64,000 nt of DNA from 39-52-133 sp036523795 (GCA_036523795.1 DATDDN010000066.1:1-64000); one strand, 5' to 3'. Counted from the stretch's first letter, positions 17,429-28,464 are shown. Numbers and translations: made by a program. Notes: generated by a model not told the origin, from the sequence alone.

Positions 17429-18328
17429 ATGGATGCAGCAGCCAAGACCTATCCCGACGTGGGGCGGCGCAAGCCTGAGCAACGGAACCAGCCCAAGGAT
17501 TACGGCTGGACGATGTATCTGATCATCATTACCCTGGCGATGCTTGCCGGGTATTTCATTTCATACGACAAACTTTACAAACCCGGCGACAAGATAGGCT
17601 ACAACATGGGGCTGACGGGCGGCATCATGATGCTGACCCTGCTCATATACCCGTTGCGCAAGCGCTTCCGTTTCATGAAAGGCCTTGGCCTTCTTCCCAG
17701 ATGGTTCCAGTGGCACATGGTCTTTGGCGTGTTGGGGCCGACGCTCATCATGTTTCACTCGACGTTCTATATCGGCTCGGTCAATGCAGGGGTGGCGCTG
17801 GTGTGCATGATGCTGGTCTCGGGCAGCGGCATTTTCGGGCGATTCTTCTACACCAAGATTCATAATGGCCTTTATGGTCGACAGGCTTCGTACAAGCAGT
17901 TGCAGGCCGAGCTGGATGGAGCTGGCGACGTGAAATCCATCTTCAGTTTTGCACCGGAGATTCAGCAGAAACTGGTCCAGTTTCGCGACTCATCCCTCAA
18001 ATCCTCCGCAGGGGGCAAGCCCTGGCAATTCATCAGCGTAGGCGTGCGTGCCAGGTGGCTGTCCGCCACCCTGGTTCGGGAGCTGGAAGACCTGATGTAT
18101 GCAGACGCCCATGAGAAAAACTGGAACGATGCGCAAATGAAGCGTCTTGACGAGATGTTCTTCCAGAACAAGCAGTTTGTCGAAAACTATCTTAAGACAC
18201 TTCAGGATGTCGCACAGTTCTCCACCTACGAAAAATTGTTCTCCCTCTGGCACATTTTTCATATGCCCCTGGCGGTGATGCTGGTATTCAGTGCCATATG
18301 GCACGTCATTGCGGTGCACATGTACTGA
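17429..18328 (+). CDS. Cytochrome b-like inner-membrane protein of the conduit cluster
   Basis: This is a 299-residue membrane protein with about five hydrophobic segments: residues 28-48, 60-78, 90-112, 115-135 and a last one at 270-298. A long hydrophilic stretch (140-265) lies between segments 4 and 5. Histidines sit inside or at the edges of helices in pairs (WHMVFG, MFHSTFY, LWHIFHMP, WHVIAVHMY), a pattern suited to binding b-type haem by bis-His ligation. It is plausibly the quinone-side entry or exit point for electrons passed to the periplasmic cytochromes. The assignment rests on the histidine pattern and context, not on a recognised family. It is 24 bases upstream of the 24-heme cytochrome gene. 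Confidence 0.65.
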   Translation: MDAAAKTYPDVGRRKPEQRNQPKDYGWTMYLIIITLAMLAGYFISYDKLYKPGDKIGYNMGLTGGIMMLTLLIYPLRKRFRFMKGLGLLPRWFQWHMVFGVLGPTLIMFHSTFYIGSVNAGVALVCMMLVSGSGIFGRFFYTKIHNGLYGRQASYKQLQAELDGAGDVKSIFSFAPEIQQKLVQFRDSSLKSSAGGKPWQFISVGVRARWLSATLVRELEDLMYADAHEKNWNDAQMKRLDEMFFQNKQFVENYLKTLQDVAQFSTYEKLFSLWHIFHMPLAVMLVFSAIWHVIAVHMY

Positions 18329-18352
18329 TCCATTATTGCGAATGATTTCATT

Positions 18353-20134
18353 ATGAGATCCTTGTTGAGAGCCTTGTTCTGCGTGATGTCGCTGATTTTT
18401 GGGGCTGCCACGGTATTTGCGGACTCGATGGACGATCTGCTGATGCCCGGCCCCGTCATCCAGGGGCACCTGAAGCTTGAGAGCGACTGCACTCAATGCC
18501 ACAAGAAATTCGACAAAGGTGCGCAGTCGGGCCTGTGCAAGGACTGCCACAAGGACATTGCCAAGGACATTGGCGACAGGCGCGGCTTTCATGGCTTGAT
18601 GAAAGAGGAAAAGGCCTGCAAGGAATGCCATACCGAACACAAGGGGCGTGACGCCAAGCTGGCCAAGGTCGATACACTGCACTTTGATCATGGCGCCCAG
18701 ACCGGTTTTGAATTGAAGGGTGGGCACCTGAAAGAGAAGGTGCTGTGCAAGGACTGCCATTCACCCCTCAAGAAATACCGCGACGCGCCCACCAGATGCG
18801 TTTCCTGCCACGAAAGGGTGGACAAGCACAAAGGCCAGTTGGGCAGCGAATGCCAGAATTGCCATGAAGAGAAGGACTGGAAAACCACCCACTTTGACCA
18901 CAGCAAGACGCACTTCCCGCTGGAGGGCAAGCATGTCGACGTAAAGTGCACTGCCTGCCACGCGGACAACCATTTCAAGGATACGCCGAAGCTGTGCAAC
19001 GAGTGTCACAGGAAGGACGACAAACACAAGGGCAGCTTCGGTTCCAAGTGCGAGACCTGCCATACCGATCGCAGCTGGAAAGAGATCCTGTTCGATCACG
19101 GCAAGTTGACCAAATATCCGCTGTTGGGCAAGCACCAGGAAGTGAAATGCACCACCTGTCACAAGGGCAATTTGTACAGGGACAAACTGAAGATGGATTG
19201 CCTTTCCTGTCACAGGAAAGACGACAAGCACAAGGGCAGCTTTGGTCCCAAGTGCGAGAGCTGCCATGTCGAACGCGGCTGGAAGGAGATTCTTTTCGAT
19301 CACGGCAAGAAGACACACTTCCCCCTGACCGGAAAACATCGTGAGGCAAAGTGCACCAGCTGCCACAAGGGAGACTTGTTCAAGGACAAGCTCAAGATGG
19401 ACTGCTATTCCTGTCACAAGGCTGATGACAAGCACAAGGGCAGCTTCGGGCCCAAGTGCGAGAGCTGTCATACCGACAAGGGCTGGAAAGAGATACTGTT
19501 CGATCATGACCGCAAGACCAGGTTTCCGCTGCTGGGCAAGCATCAGGATGCGAAATGCGTCAGCTGCCACAAGGGCGACGTGTACAAGGACAAGCTGAAG
19601 ATGGATTGTTTCTCGTGCCATGAGAAGGATGACAAGCACAAGGGGCAGGAGGGCAGGAAATGCGAATCCTGTCACAACGAGGAGTCCTGGAAGAAGGCCA
19701 GGTTCGACCATCGCATGTCCCGATTTGCGTTGACCGGCCAGCATGTGCTGGTCGAATGCAGGAAATGCCATGTCACGCCTTTGTTCAAGGATACGAAATC
19801 CGACTGCTGGTCCTGCCATGAAAAACAGGATGTGCACAAGCGGCGCCTGGGTACCGGATGTGAGGCTTGCCACAACACGCGCAACTGGAAGAGCTGGGAC
19901 TTTGACCATGACAGGACGAGTTTCAAGCTGGAAGGCAAGCACAAGAACCTTACCTGCATCGAGTGCCACAAGGAGCCGGTCAGCGGAAAAGTCACCCTGG
20001 CAAGCACATGCTCAAGCTGTCATGACAAGGACGACAAGCATGACGGTGCGTACGGCGCCCAGTGCGAGCACTGCCACACCGGACTGTCGTGGAAGGAAAT
20101 CAAGGTGGGCAGCAAGAAATGGATCAACCGCTAA
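18353..20134 (+). CDS. 24-heme c-type cytochrome with eight triheme repeats
   Basis: This is a 593-residue secreted cytochrome. A signal peptide (LLRALFCVMSLIFGAATVFA) is followed by 24 CXXCH haem-attachment motifs, which I counted directly, with no variant motifs. They are arranged as eight units of three, each about 67 residues long, with a recurring HRKDDKHKGSFG segment and a WKEILFDHGK...FPLLGKH segment. The repeated His in FDH and GKH can serve as distal haem ligands. It is extremely Lys- and His-rich, so basic. With no lipobox it is probably periplasmic and would form a long haem wire across the periplasm. It lies between the cytochrome b-like gene and the 27-heme cytochrome gene on one strand. 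A possible partner role is handing electrons to or from the porin-bound cytochrome. Confidence 0.93.
   Translation: MRSLLRALFCVMSLIFGAATVFADSMDDLLMPGPVIQGHLKLESDCTQCHKKFDKGAQSGLCKDCHKDIAKDIGDRRGFHGLMKEEKACKECHTEHKGRDAKLAKVDTLHFDHGAQTGFELKGGHLKEKVLCKDCHSPLKKYRDAPTRCVSCHERVDKHKGQLGSECQNCHEEKDWKTTHFDHSKTHFPLEGKHVDVKCTACHADNHFKDTPKLCNECHRKDDKHKGSFGSKCETCHTDRSWKEILFDHGKLTKYPLLGKHQEVKCTTCHKGNLYRDKLKMDCLSCHRKDDKHKGSFGPKCESCHVERGWKEILFDHGKKTHFPLTGKHREAKCTSCHKGDLFKDKLKMDCYSCHKADDKHKGSFGPKCESCHTDKGWKEILFDHDRKTRFPLLGKHQDAKCVSCHKGDVYKDKLKMDCFSCHEKDDKHKGQEGRKCESCHNEESWKKARFDHRMSRFALTGQHVLVECRKCHVTPLFKDTKSDCWSCHEKQDVHKRRLGTGCEACHNTRNWKSWDFDHDRTSFKLEGKHKNLTCIECHKEPVSGKVTLASTCSSCHDKDDKHDGAYGAQCEHCHTGLSWKEIKVGSKKWINR
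18947..20090 (+). repeat. Tandem ~201-204 bp repeats encoding triheme units
   Basis: The first cysteine codon of successive units falls at 18947, 19148, 19352, 19556, 19757 and 19955, giving spacings of 201, 204, 204, 201 and 198 bases. The middle four units are the most alike at both DNA and protein level. This indicates growth of the gene by in-frame tandem duplication. Confidence 0.85.
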
Positions 20135-20314
20135 CGATCATGTCCGGATTTTGACCGTTGGTCGGATTTTGACTGCCGCTTGACGGTGGCTGCCGGGGCA
20201 GACCGGCGGTGTTCTTCCTGCTGTAATGTTTGAATAAAATTCCAACCGGCTACAGATGGCGCGGATTTGAGTTTGACGCGATGACCTGAACTGGCAAGGT
20301 GAGGTGGCGAAATC

Positions 20315-22720
20315 ATGAAAAACACAATGAAAAAAAATACTCATGTGAATCTGGCCGGCATGCGCGCATTGCTGGTGTTGATGATGATGGTGCTGTTTGC
20401 CGGGGTTGCCCGGGCCGAAACGGCGCCCAGGAAGGTTGAGGCTGCGCCGAAGAAAGCCCCGGCTGCGACCAAGGCAGCACAACCTGCGGCAACAACACCG
20501 GTTCCGCCGTTCGATCATGCCAAGACCGGCTTCCTGCTGCGAGATGTGCACACGACCTTGCGCTGCGAGCAGTGCCATGTGGATGGCGTGTTCAAGAATA
20601 CGCCCAAGGACTGCGCCGGCTGCCACTCTGTCGGCAGCCGCGTTGCCGCCACGCCCAGGCCGGTTAACCACGTGCAGACCACCCAGCCATGCGACACCTG
20701 CCACACCAGCCCGACGACATTCCTGGTGGCCAGCTTCAAGCATATAGGTGTCACCTCAAACTGTACGACATGCCACAACGGGCAGTCTCTCGGTGTGGTG
20801 AGCAAGCCGGCCAATCACTTCCCCACCCTGATGCCCTGCGAGAATTGCCATAACACCACCACCTTCTCCACTGCACGCATGAATCACACCGGAATTACCT
20901 CCGGCTGCAGCAACTGCCATCTGGGACAGTTTGCCGGCGTGGTGAGCAAGCCAGCGGCACATATTGTGACGAGTGGAGATTGTGGCGTGTGTCATAACAC
21001 CACAACTTTCCTCGGGGCAACCTATGATCACTCCACGGTTGCTGCGGGTACCTGTGGAACATGCCACCTCGGGCAGCAAAGTGGCGTTGTGGCCAAGCCA
21101 GCTGTGCATGTTCCCACGTTGACTACAGGTAATGCTTGTGATGCGTGCCACACGGCCACGAATACCAGCGGCTACACGTCATTCCTGGGTGCGATGTATC
21201 ACCAGTCCGCCACGGCGCCGTCATCCGCCGGAATCTGTTCAACATGCCATACGGGCCAATTCCCTAGTGTACTGGGAAAGACGCCAACGCATATTCCAAC
21301 CACGGCACAGTGTGACACCTGTCATACATCGACCAATACGGCCAATTTTACGACCTTCCTGGGGGCGACGTATACACACGCGACCCCGCCGGGTGTCTGC
21401 TCGACGTGTCATAACGGCATTTCCGCAACAGGAAAGACACCAACGCATATCTTTACGTCGACAGATTGTGGAAATTGTCATACACAAACCAATACGGCTA
21501 ACTACACGACATTCCTGGGGGCTGCATATACTCACAGTCCCAACCCTCCTGTGGCAGGTACCTGCGCAGGCTGCCACAATGGCTCAACTGCGACCGGGAA
21601 GCCGGTTTACCACATACCGACGACGGCATCATGTGAAACCTGCCACACACAGAGCAATACGGCCAACTACACGACTTTTCTGGGCGCCATATATACCCAT
21701 CCAAATCCGCCAGGTGTTTGCTCGACTTGCCATAACGGCACATCTGCCAAGGGCAAATCGGCGACACATGTGGTCACAACCGCACCCTGTGATACGTGCC
21801 ATACGCAAACCAATACGGCCAATTACACGACCTTCCTGGGGGCTACGTACGTGCATGCCACACCGCCTGGGGTCTGTTCGACCTGCCATAACGGGGTAAC
21901 CGCCAAGGGCAAGCCGGCAACGCATGTCGCCACTAATGCAGCATGTAATTTGTGCCACACGCAAACCAATACGGCCAACTACACGACCTTCCTGGGAGCT
22001 ACATATACACATGCCACGCCCCCGGGCGTTTGTGCCACTTGCCATAATGGCGTGACCGCGTTGGGCAAGCCGGCAAATCATCTCGCCACAACCTTGGCGT
22101 GTGATGCGTGCCATACTCAGGCGAACACCAGCAACTTCACAACCTTTCTGGGTGCAAGCAGCGTTGATCACAGCACCATTGCGGCTGGCACCTGTGCGAC
22201 ATGCCATAACGGCTCACAGGCAACCGGCAAGACAGCCGGCCACATTCCGACCGGTTCGCTTTCCTGCGATAGCGGTGGTTGCCATCAGAAATACAATGGC
22301 ACGACGGTCCTGACCTTCCTCCCTGGCACCATGCAGCATTCCGTGGTGACCGGTATCGGCTGCAGCATCTGCCACGGCGGCGCCTACACCACGCAAGGCC
22401 TGCAATATGGCGGCGCGCAGACCAAACCAAGCAACCATATTCCGACCACCATTACCACAGGCCTGGAGTGCACCACCTGCCACAGATCTCCGATCTATAC
22501 CAGCTCGACCGGTTGGTCGTCAGAACTGATGAACCATAACAATGCGCAAGGCATGGGGTCGCCGATCTACTGTGTAACCTGCCACCTTTCGGGGAACACC
22601 TATCTCGGCAGCATGAGGAAATTCAGCCACAACGGCGCCAGCACGGCCAAGGATTGTTCCAGCTCCAGCTGCCACAAGCCGCTTGGCAGAATTGGCACCG
22701 TGTATCTGAACTGGAACTAG
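20315..22720 (+). CDS. 27-heme c-type cytochrome (25 CX2CH plus 2 CX4CH), probably extracellular/porin-bound
   Basis: This is an 801-residue exported cytochrome: a signal peptide of about 34 residues ending ARA, a Lys/Ala/Pro-rich linker, then 25 CXXCH motifs. Two CX4CH motifs lie near the C terminus (CDSGGCH and CSSSSCH). The central part is a run of diheme repeats of 52 residues with CHTQTNTANYTTFLGATY and a CSTCHNG...GKPATH segment. It is rich in Thr, Asn and Gly and poor in charge, unlike the Lys-rich 24-heme protein, which fits an outer-surface or porin-embedded position. The last four haems lie in a non-repeat domain. A strong GAGGTG site precedes ATG 20315. It is followed by the porin gene, completing a porin-cytochrome set. 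Confidence 0.93.
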   Translation: MKNTMKKNTHVNLAGMRALLVLMMMVLFAGVARAETAPRKVEAAPKKAPAATKAAQPAATTPVPPFDHAKTGFLLRDVHTTLRCEQCHVDGVFKNTPKDCAGCHSVGSRVAATPRPVNHVQTTQPCDTCHTSPTTFLVASFKHIGVTSNCTTCHNGQSLGVVSKPANHFPTLMPCENCHNTTTFSTARMNHTGITSGCSNCHLGQFAGVVSKPAAHIVTSGDCGVCHNTTTFLGATYDHSTVAAGTCGTCHLGQQSGVVAKPAVHVPTLTTGNACDACHTATNTSGYTSFLGAMYHQSATAPSSAGICSTCHTGQFPSVLGKTPTHIPTTAQCDTCHTSTNTANFTTFLGATYTHATPPGVCSTCHNGISATGKTPTHIFTSTDCGNCHTQTNTANYTTFLGAAYTHSPNPPVAGTCAGCHNGSTATGKPVYHIPTTASCETCHTQSNTANYTTFLGAIYTHPNPPGVCSTCHNGTSAKGKSATHVVTTAPCDTCHTQTNTANYTTFLGATYVHATPPGVCSTCHNGVTAKGKPATHVATNAACNLCHTQTNTANYTTFLGATYTHATPPGVCATCHNGVTALGKPANHLATTLACDACHTQANTSNFTTFLGASSVDHSTIAAGTCATCHNGSQATGKTAGHIPTGSLSCDSGGCHQKYNGTTVLTFLPGTMQHSVVTGIGCSICHGGAYTTQGLQYGGAQTKPSNHIPTTITTGLECTTCHRSPIYTSSTGWSSELMNHNNAQGMGSPIYCVTCHLSGNTYLGSMRKFSHNGASTAKDCSSSSCHKPLGRIGTVYLNWN
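21311..22255 (+). repeat. Tandem 156-bp repeats encoding diheme units
   Basis: The first cysteine codon of successive units is at 21311, 21467, 21632, 21788, 21944 and 22100. The spacings are 156, 165, 156, 156 and 156 bases; the 165 comes from a three-codon insertion. Copies share long identical stretches such as ACCAATACGGCCAA, so recombination between them is likely. Confidence 0.9.
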
Positions 22721-22776
22721 AAGACCGGCGGGCCATGCGGCCCGCCAAGCCGTTTTAATGACAAGCAGCAGATTTG

Positions 22777-25272
22777 ATGAGACAAGTTGAGGCAATACGC
22801 CCGGTGACGGTATTTTTTCTACGATGGATGCTAGTGCTCTCTGTAGTGCTCACCGTGTTCGCGGGCAGTGCATCTGCGGAGATCATCGACGACATCACCC
22901 TGCATACGGACGCAAGCGGCGAGGTGGATGCGGTCATCAAATTCACCGTGCCCATTCAATACCTGCGTCACTTTCCGCAGCGCAAATCGCCCTATGTCGC
23001 GATCTTCTTCAACATTCTCAGCAGCGTTCCCCGCGATGAGTGGAAGGACTATGAGTCGCATCGTTCCCCGCCTTCGGATTTCATCACGGGATTTACCATC
23101 TCGACACGAGACATCAACGCGGGTCCCAAGATCCAGATTCAGTTTGACCGGCCGGTCGAGTACGATGTCACGCCGGGCAAGAGCGGGCGCAGCCTGCTGA
23201 TCCATTTCAAAAAGCCTGACCCAAAGCCGCGCCAGTCTGGCGGAGTTCCTGCCGTGGTAGCGGCAGTCCCATTGGTTCAGCCGGCGACTGCATCTGCCGC
23301 CGCGATTCCCAAACCGGCCGTCACGGCAGAGGCCGCCGCGAAGCCTGCTGCAAAACCTGCCGCACCTGCGCCGCAGGTCGTTGCATCCGCTCCGGTTGTG
23401 CAACAGCCCCCGAAACAGCCGGAAGTTGTGGCGGCCAAGCCATCTGAGACAAGAACCGGCAAGACCACCATTGTGCCCTCCAGACTCGGCCCCAAAGATG
23501 GGTTGCCGCCATTCCCTGTGCTGGAAATTCCAGCCGAAGCGGCCGCGGCCAGCGCGCCTGCAGAGGCGCCGACCCTGGCTGAGCAGATCAATCAGACCAA
23601 CGGCAAGGCCGCCGTGCAGATGGCCAGGGGGCAGGATGCACTGCTTGCGGGGCAGCCGTTTGCGGCGGTGGAGCCGTTCAACAACGTGCTGAATATGCCG
23701 CCCAACAAATATACCCAGGACGCCCAGGTCTGGATCGGCATCGCGCGCGAAAAGTCCGGCCAGGCTCCCAAAGCGCGGCTGGAGTACGAGACATACCTGA
23801 AGCTGTATCCGCAGGGCTCAGCAGCGCCCTGGGTGAAGGACCGGCTTGCCCGGCTGAATGCAATTCTCCCGCCCCCTGCGGCATCGGCGTTCATCCCGCC
23901 GGCATTGCCTGTGCAGCCGTCAGAATTCCACACTGCTGAATTTGGCAGCCTGTCCATGTATTACTACAACGGCTCCAGCCATACCGACTCGATCTCGACC
24001 GTGAATGGCGTGCAGGTGCCCACCACCCTGACGGTGAACGACCAGTCCGCCCTGTTCACCAACGTCATGATGTCGGTGCGTTCCTACAACAACGAATACG
24101 ACAATCGCATCGTGTTTCAGGACACCTATCTCAAGAACTTCCTGCCCAATGGCGAGAACAGGAACCGGCTGGGCGCGGCCTATGCCGAGGTCAAGAACCG
24201 CATCAGCAACTACTCCGTGCGCGTCGGGCGACAATCGGCCTTTGGTGGCGGTGTGCTGGGCAGGTTTGACGGGGTGAACGCCGGCTATGGCATTACACCG
24301 GACTGGCGCATCAACGTGGTGGCGGGGCAGCTGGCCGATCAGACTGTGGGCGATCAACCGAAGTTTGTCGGCGGCAGCATCGACTTCGGCGTTCGCTCTG
24401 CGTTCGGTGGCTCGTTCTATTACATCAGCCAGACGGTCAGCGGCATCACCGATAGGCAGGCCGTTGGCGGCAACCTGCGCTACTTCGAGCCAAGAAAAAC
24501 GGTCTTTGCCATGGTCGATTACGACACCCAGTTCCAGCAGCTCAACATGTTCACCCTGCAGGGCTCGCTGAACAGCGAATCCGGTGTGGATTACAACTTC
24601 ATGCTGGATCGCCGCAGAACGCCGTCGCTCAGCATACGCAATGCCGTGAATGGCACGACCGCCTCGATCCAGACCCTGCTGGACAACGGCTGGACCACCG
24701 ATGACCTGATCGCACTGGCCGACTCGCGCACTGCAACCGCCAATCTGGCGATGTTCGGCTTCACCAATCACCTGTCCGAGCGCTGGCAGCTGGGCACTGA
24801 TGTGACACTCTCGAACATTACCGGCCTGGATCAGAGTGGTACGCTCAACCCGGACTTTACTACCGGGATAGAGGGATTCGTTCCGGCAACGCCGCCGACC
24901 GGCAACGCCTGGACTGTTTCGGAAAGACTGATAGGCAACGACGTGATTGCCACGCACGATCTGACCCTGTTCAGCGTCAGCCTGTCCAGGACAGAGCAGG
25001 TGACCGGCAAGTCATTCCTGATGAACAACCACGCCTTCCTGCGCGAGCCGTGGGTGCTGGACAGCACGCTGCGCCTGTTCTGGCAGGATGACTATCTGGG
25101 GGGGACTGCGATCACCATCGCCCCTTCTGCCAAGATCGGCTACCTCATGAGAACCAGCCTGACTCTGGAGGCAGAGGCTGGGCTGGATTGGACCAGGAAT
25201 ACGCCCAATGAGATGCAGACCTCAACGACGGTCCGGCAGTATTTCGCCCTGGGTTTCCGCTGGAATTTCTGA
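22777..25272 (+). CDS. Outer-membrane porin of the cytochrome conduit, with AMIN-like and TPR-like periplasmic region
   Basis: This protein has about 831 residues. The signal peptide ends GSASA. Residues ~35-150 resemble an AMIN-type beta-sandwich (DAVIKFTVPIQYLRHFP, IQIQFDRPVEYDV). A 100-residue Ala/Pro/Lys linker follows, then TPR-like helices (GQDALLAGQPFAAVEPFNNVL, ARLEYETYLKLYPQG). From about residue 385 to the end the sequence alternates polar and hydrophobic residues in beta strands, with a final strand RQYFALGFRWNF ending in Phe, the hallmark of an outer-membrane barrel. In known porin-cytochrome systems the barrel houses a multiheme cytochrome and insulates it through the membrane. 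The periplasmic half could dock the 24-heme protein or peptidoglycan. ATG 22777 is preferred to an adjacent TTG. Confidence 0.87.
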   Translation: MRQVEAIRPVTVFFLRWMLVLSVVLTVFAGSASAEIIDDITLHTDASGEVDAVIKFTVPIQYLRHFPQRKSPYVAIFFNILSSVPRDEWKDYESHRSPPSDFITGFTISTRDINAGPKIQIQFDRPVEYDVTPGKSGRSLLIHFKKPDPKPRQSGGVPAVVAAVPLVQPATASAAAIPKPAVTAEAAAKPAAKPAAPAPQVVASAPVVQQPPKQPEVVAAKPSETRTGKTTIVPSRLGPKDGLPPFPVLEIPAEAAAASAPAEAPTLAEQINQTNGKAAVQMARGQDALLAGQPFAAVEPFNNVLNMPPNKYTQDAQVWIGIAREKSGQAPKARLEYETYLKLYPQGSAAPWVKDRLARLNAILPPPAASAFIPPALPVQPSEFHTAEFGSLSMYYYNGSSHTDSISTVNGVQVPTTLTVNDQSALFTNVMMSVRSYNNEYDNRIVFQDTYLKNFLPNGENRNRLGAAYAEVKNRISNYSVRVGRQSAFGGGVLGRFDGVNAGYGITPDWRINVVAGQLADQTVGDQPKFVGGSIDFGVRSAFGGSFYYISQTVSGITDRQAVGGNLRYFEPRKTVFAMVDYDTQFQQLNMFTLQGSLNSESGVDYNFMLDRRRTPSLSIRNAVNGTTASIQTLLDNGWTTDDLIALADSRTATANLAMFGFTNHLSERWQLGTDVTLSNITGLDQSGTLNPDFTTGIEGFVPATPPTGNAWTVSERLIGNDVIATHDLTLFSVSLSRTEQVTGKSFLMNNHAFLREPWVLDSTLRLFWQDDYLGGTAITIAPSAKIGYLMRTSLTLEAEAGLDWTRNTPNEMQTSTTVRQYFALGFRWNF

Positions 25273-25292
25273 TCGGATTATCGAGCGCATAA

Positions 25293-25327
25293 ACAGACAG
25301 CCCGTCGCGCAACGGGCTGTCTGTTTT
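25293..25327 (+). terminator. Strong intrinsic terminator at the end of the conduit operon
   Basis: A 13-bp perfect stem, ACAGACAGCCCGT and ACGGGCTGTCTGT, with a six-base loop is followed by a short T-run. It sits 20 bases after the porin stop, between convergent genes, and may also act on icd transcripts from the other side. Confidence 0.88.
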
Positions 25328-25378
25328 GCTGCCGGCGCTTCATGGCGCCTGGCGCCGGTGCGCCAGAGCCTGTAACGT

Positions 25379-27601
<2,223 letters not shown>

Positions 27602-27640
27602 GTTTGTGCTCGGAAATTGAAAACTTGGTTAAAGAATGAA

Positions 27641-28195
27641 ATGAGTCGCTTCCTGCTGTTCAACAAACCTTATGGCGTGATCTGCCAATTCAGCCGCGAC
27701 GACATGCATCCGACATTGGCTGATTATATCGCCGTTCCTGATGTTTATCCCGCAGGACGTCTCGACACCGACAGCGAGGGCCTGCTGCTGCTCACCGACG
27801 ATGGCAAGCTGCAGCACCACATCACCGATCCCAGGCACAAGCTGCCCAAGACTTACTGGGTGCAGGTCGAGGGCGTGCCGGACGCGGCTGCGCTAGAGAA
27901 ACTGCGGACCGGTGTAATGCTGAAGGACGGCATGACGCTGCCGGCCGAGGCGAGGGCGATTGCCGAGCCTGCGGGCTTGTGGCCGCGCAACCCGCCGATC
28001 CGCGAGCGTAAGGCCATCCCCACCAGCTGGCTGGCGCTCACCATCCGCGAAGGCAAAAACCGCCAGGTGCGCCGCATGACGGCGGCCGTCGGCCTGCCCA
28101 CCCTGCGCCTGATCCGCTGCCGCATCGGTGACTGGAGTCTGGACGGGCTCACACCGGGCGAGTGGCGCGAGGAGCGTGCTCCCATTGCCAGGTAG
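27641..28195 (+). CDS. rluE: RluE-type 23S rRNA pseudouridine synthase
   Basis: This 184-residue enzyme of the RsuA/RluB/E family isomerises uridine in 23S rRNA (position 2457 for E. coli RluE). The catalytic aspartate lies in GRLDTDSEGLLLLT, the first motif is FNKPYGVICQFS, and the C terminus has EGKNRQVRRMTAAVG followed by LRLIRCRIGDW. It lacks the N-terminal S4 domain, as does RluE. ATG 27641 is chosen because the longer open frame upstream runs through the antisense of icd. The exact target base cannot be told from sequence. Confidence 0.9.
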   Translation: MSRFLLFNKPYGVICQFSRDDMHPTLADYIAVPDVYPAGRLDTDSEGLLLLTDDGKLQHHITDPRHKLPKTYWVQVEGVPDAAALEKLRTGVMLKDGMTLPAEARAIAEPAGLWPRNPPIRERKAIPTSWLALTIREGKNRQVRRMTAAVGLPTLRLIRCRIGDWSLDGLTPGEWREERAPIAR

Positions 28196-28243
28196 GCACT
28201 GGAAATTTGCCGCTCTGCCCCCATTTCCATTCGCAAACCCATG

Positions 28244-28305
28244 TTGTAGGAGCGGGCCATGCCCGCGAGTGTCTGCCTGGTCGCGGGCATGGCCCGCTCC
28301 TACAA
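28244..28305. repeat. Perfect 25-bp inverted repeat (REP-like, GTAGGAGCGGGCCATGCCCG type)
   Basis: Arms at 28244-28268 and 28281-28305 are exact inverted copies with a 12-base loop. Each arm is itself partly palindromic around GGGCCATGCCC. This is a dispersed element type common in proteobacterial intergenic regions. The remaining gap (28196-28464) also holds two copies of a GGCGCGTAGGGT sequence near 28338 and 28407. Confidence 0.9.
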
Positions 28306-28417
28306 GGGGAATGTCTTGTCCCGCGGCCCCGGAAGGGCGCGTAGGGTCGGTGGCCATGCATTTTAACCAGGTTGGAGTGGGGGCTCGCCCTATGCGCCTT
28401 GGGAGAGGCGCGTAGGG

Positions 28418-28423
28418 TATAAT
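28418..28423 (+). promoter_or_regulatory. Candidate -10 box (TATAAT) for the FmdB-like/DUF502 genes
   Basis: A consensus TATAAT lies 41 bases before the FmdB-like start, in GTAGGGTATAATGCCC. No convincing -35 was seen at the expected distance. Confidence 0.45.
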
Positions 28424-28464
28424 GCCCGCCTTTCAGGATTTTGCTTTTGAATTAGGAGGATTTC

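Noticed and set aside
18761..19969. A 402-codon minus-strand open frame across the 24-heme cytochrome
   Set aside because: Its repeats simply mirror the triheme repeats on the other strand.
21311..22255. Regular repeats suggesting a CRISPR array
   Set aside because: The 156-bp period has no repeat/spacer structure and the units encode haem motifs within a continuous gene.
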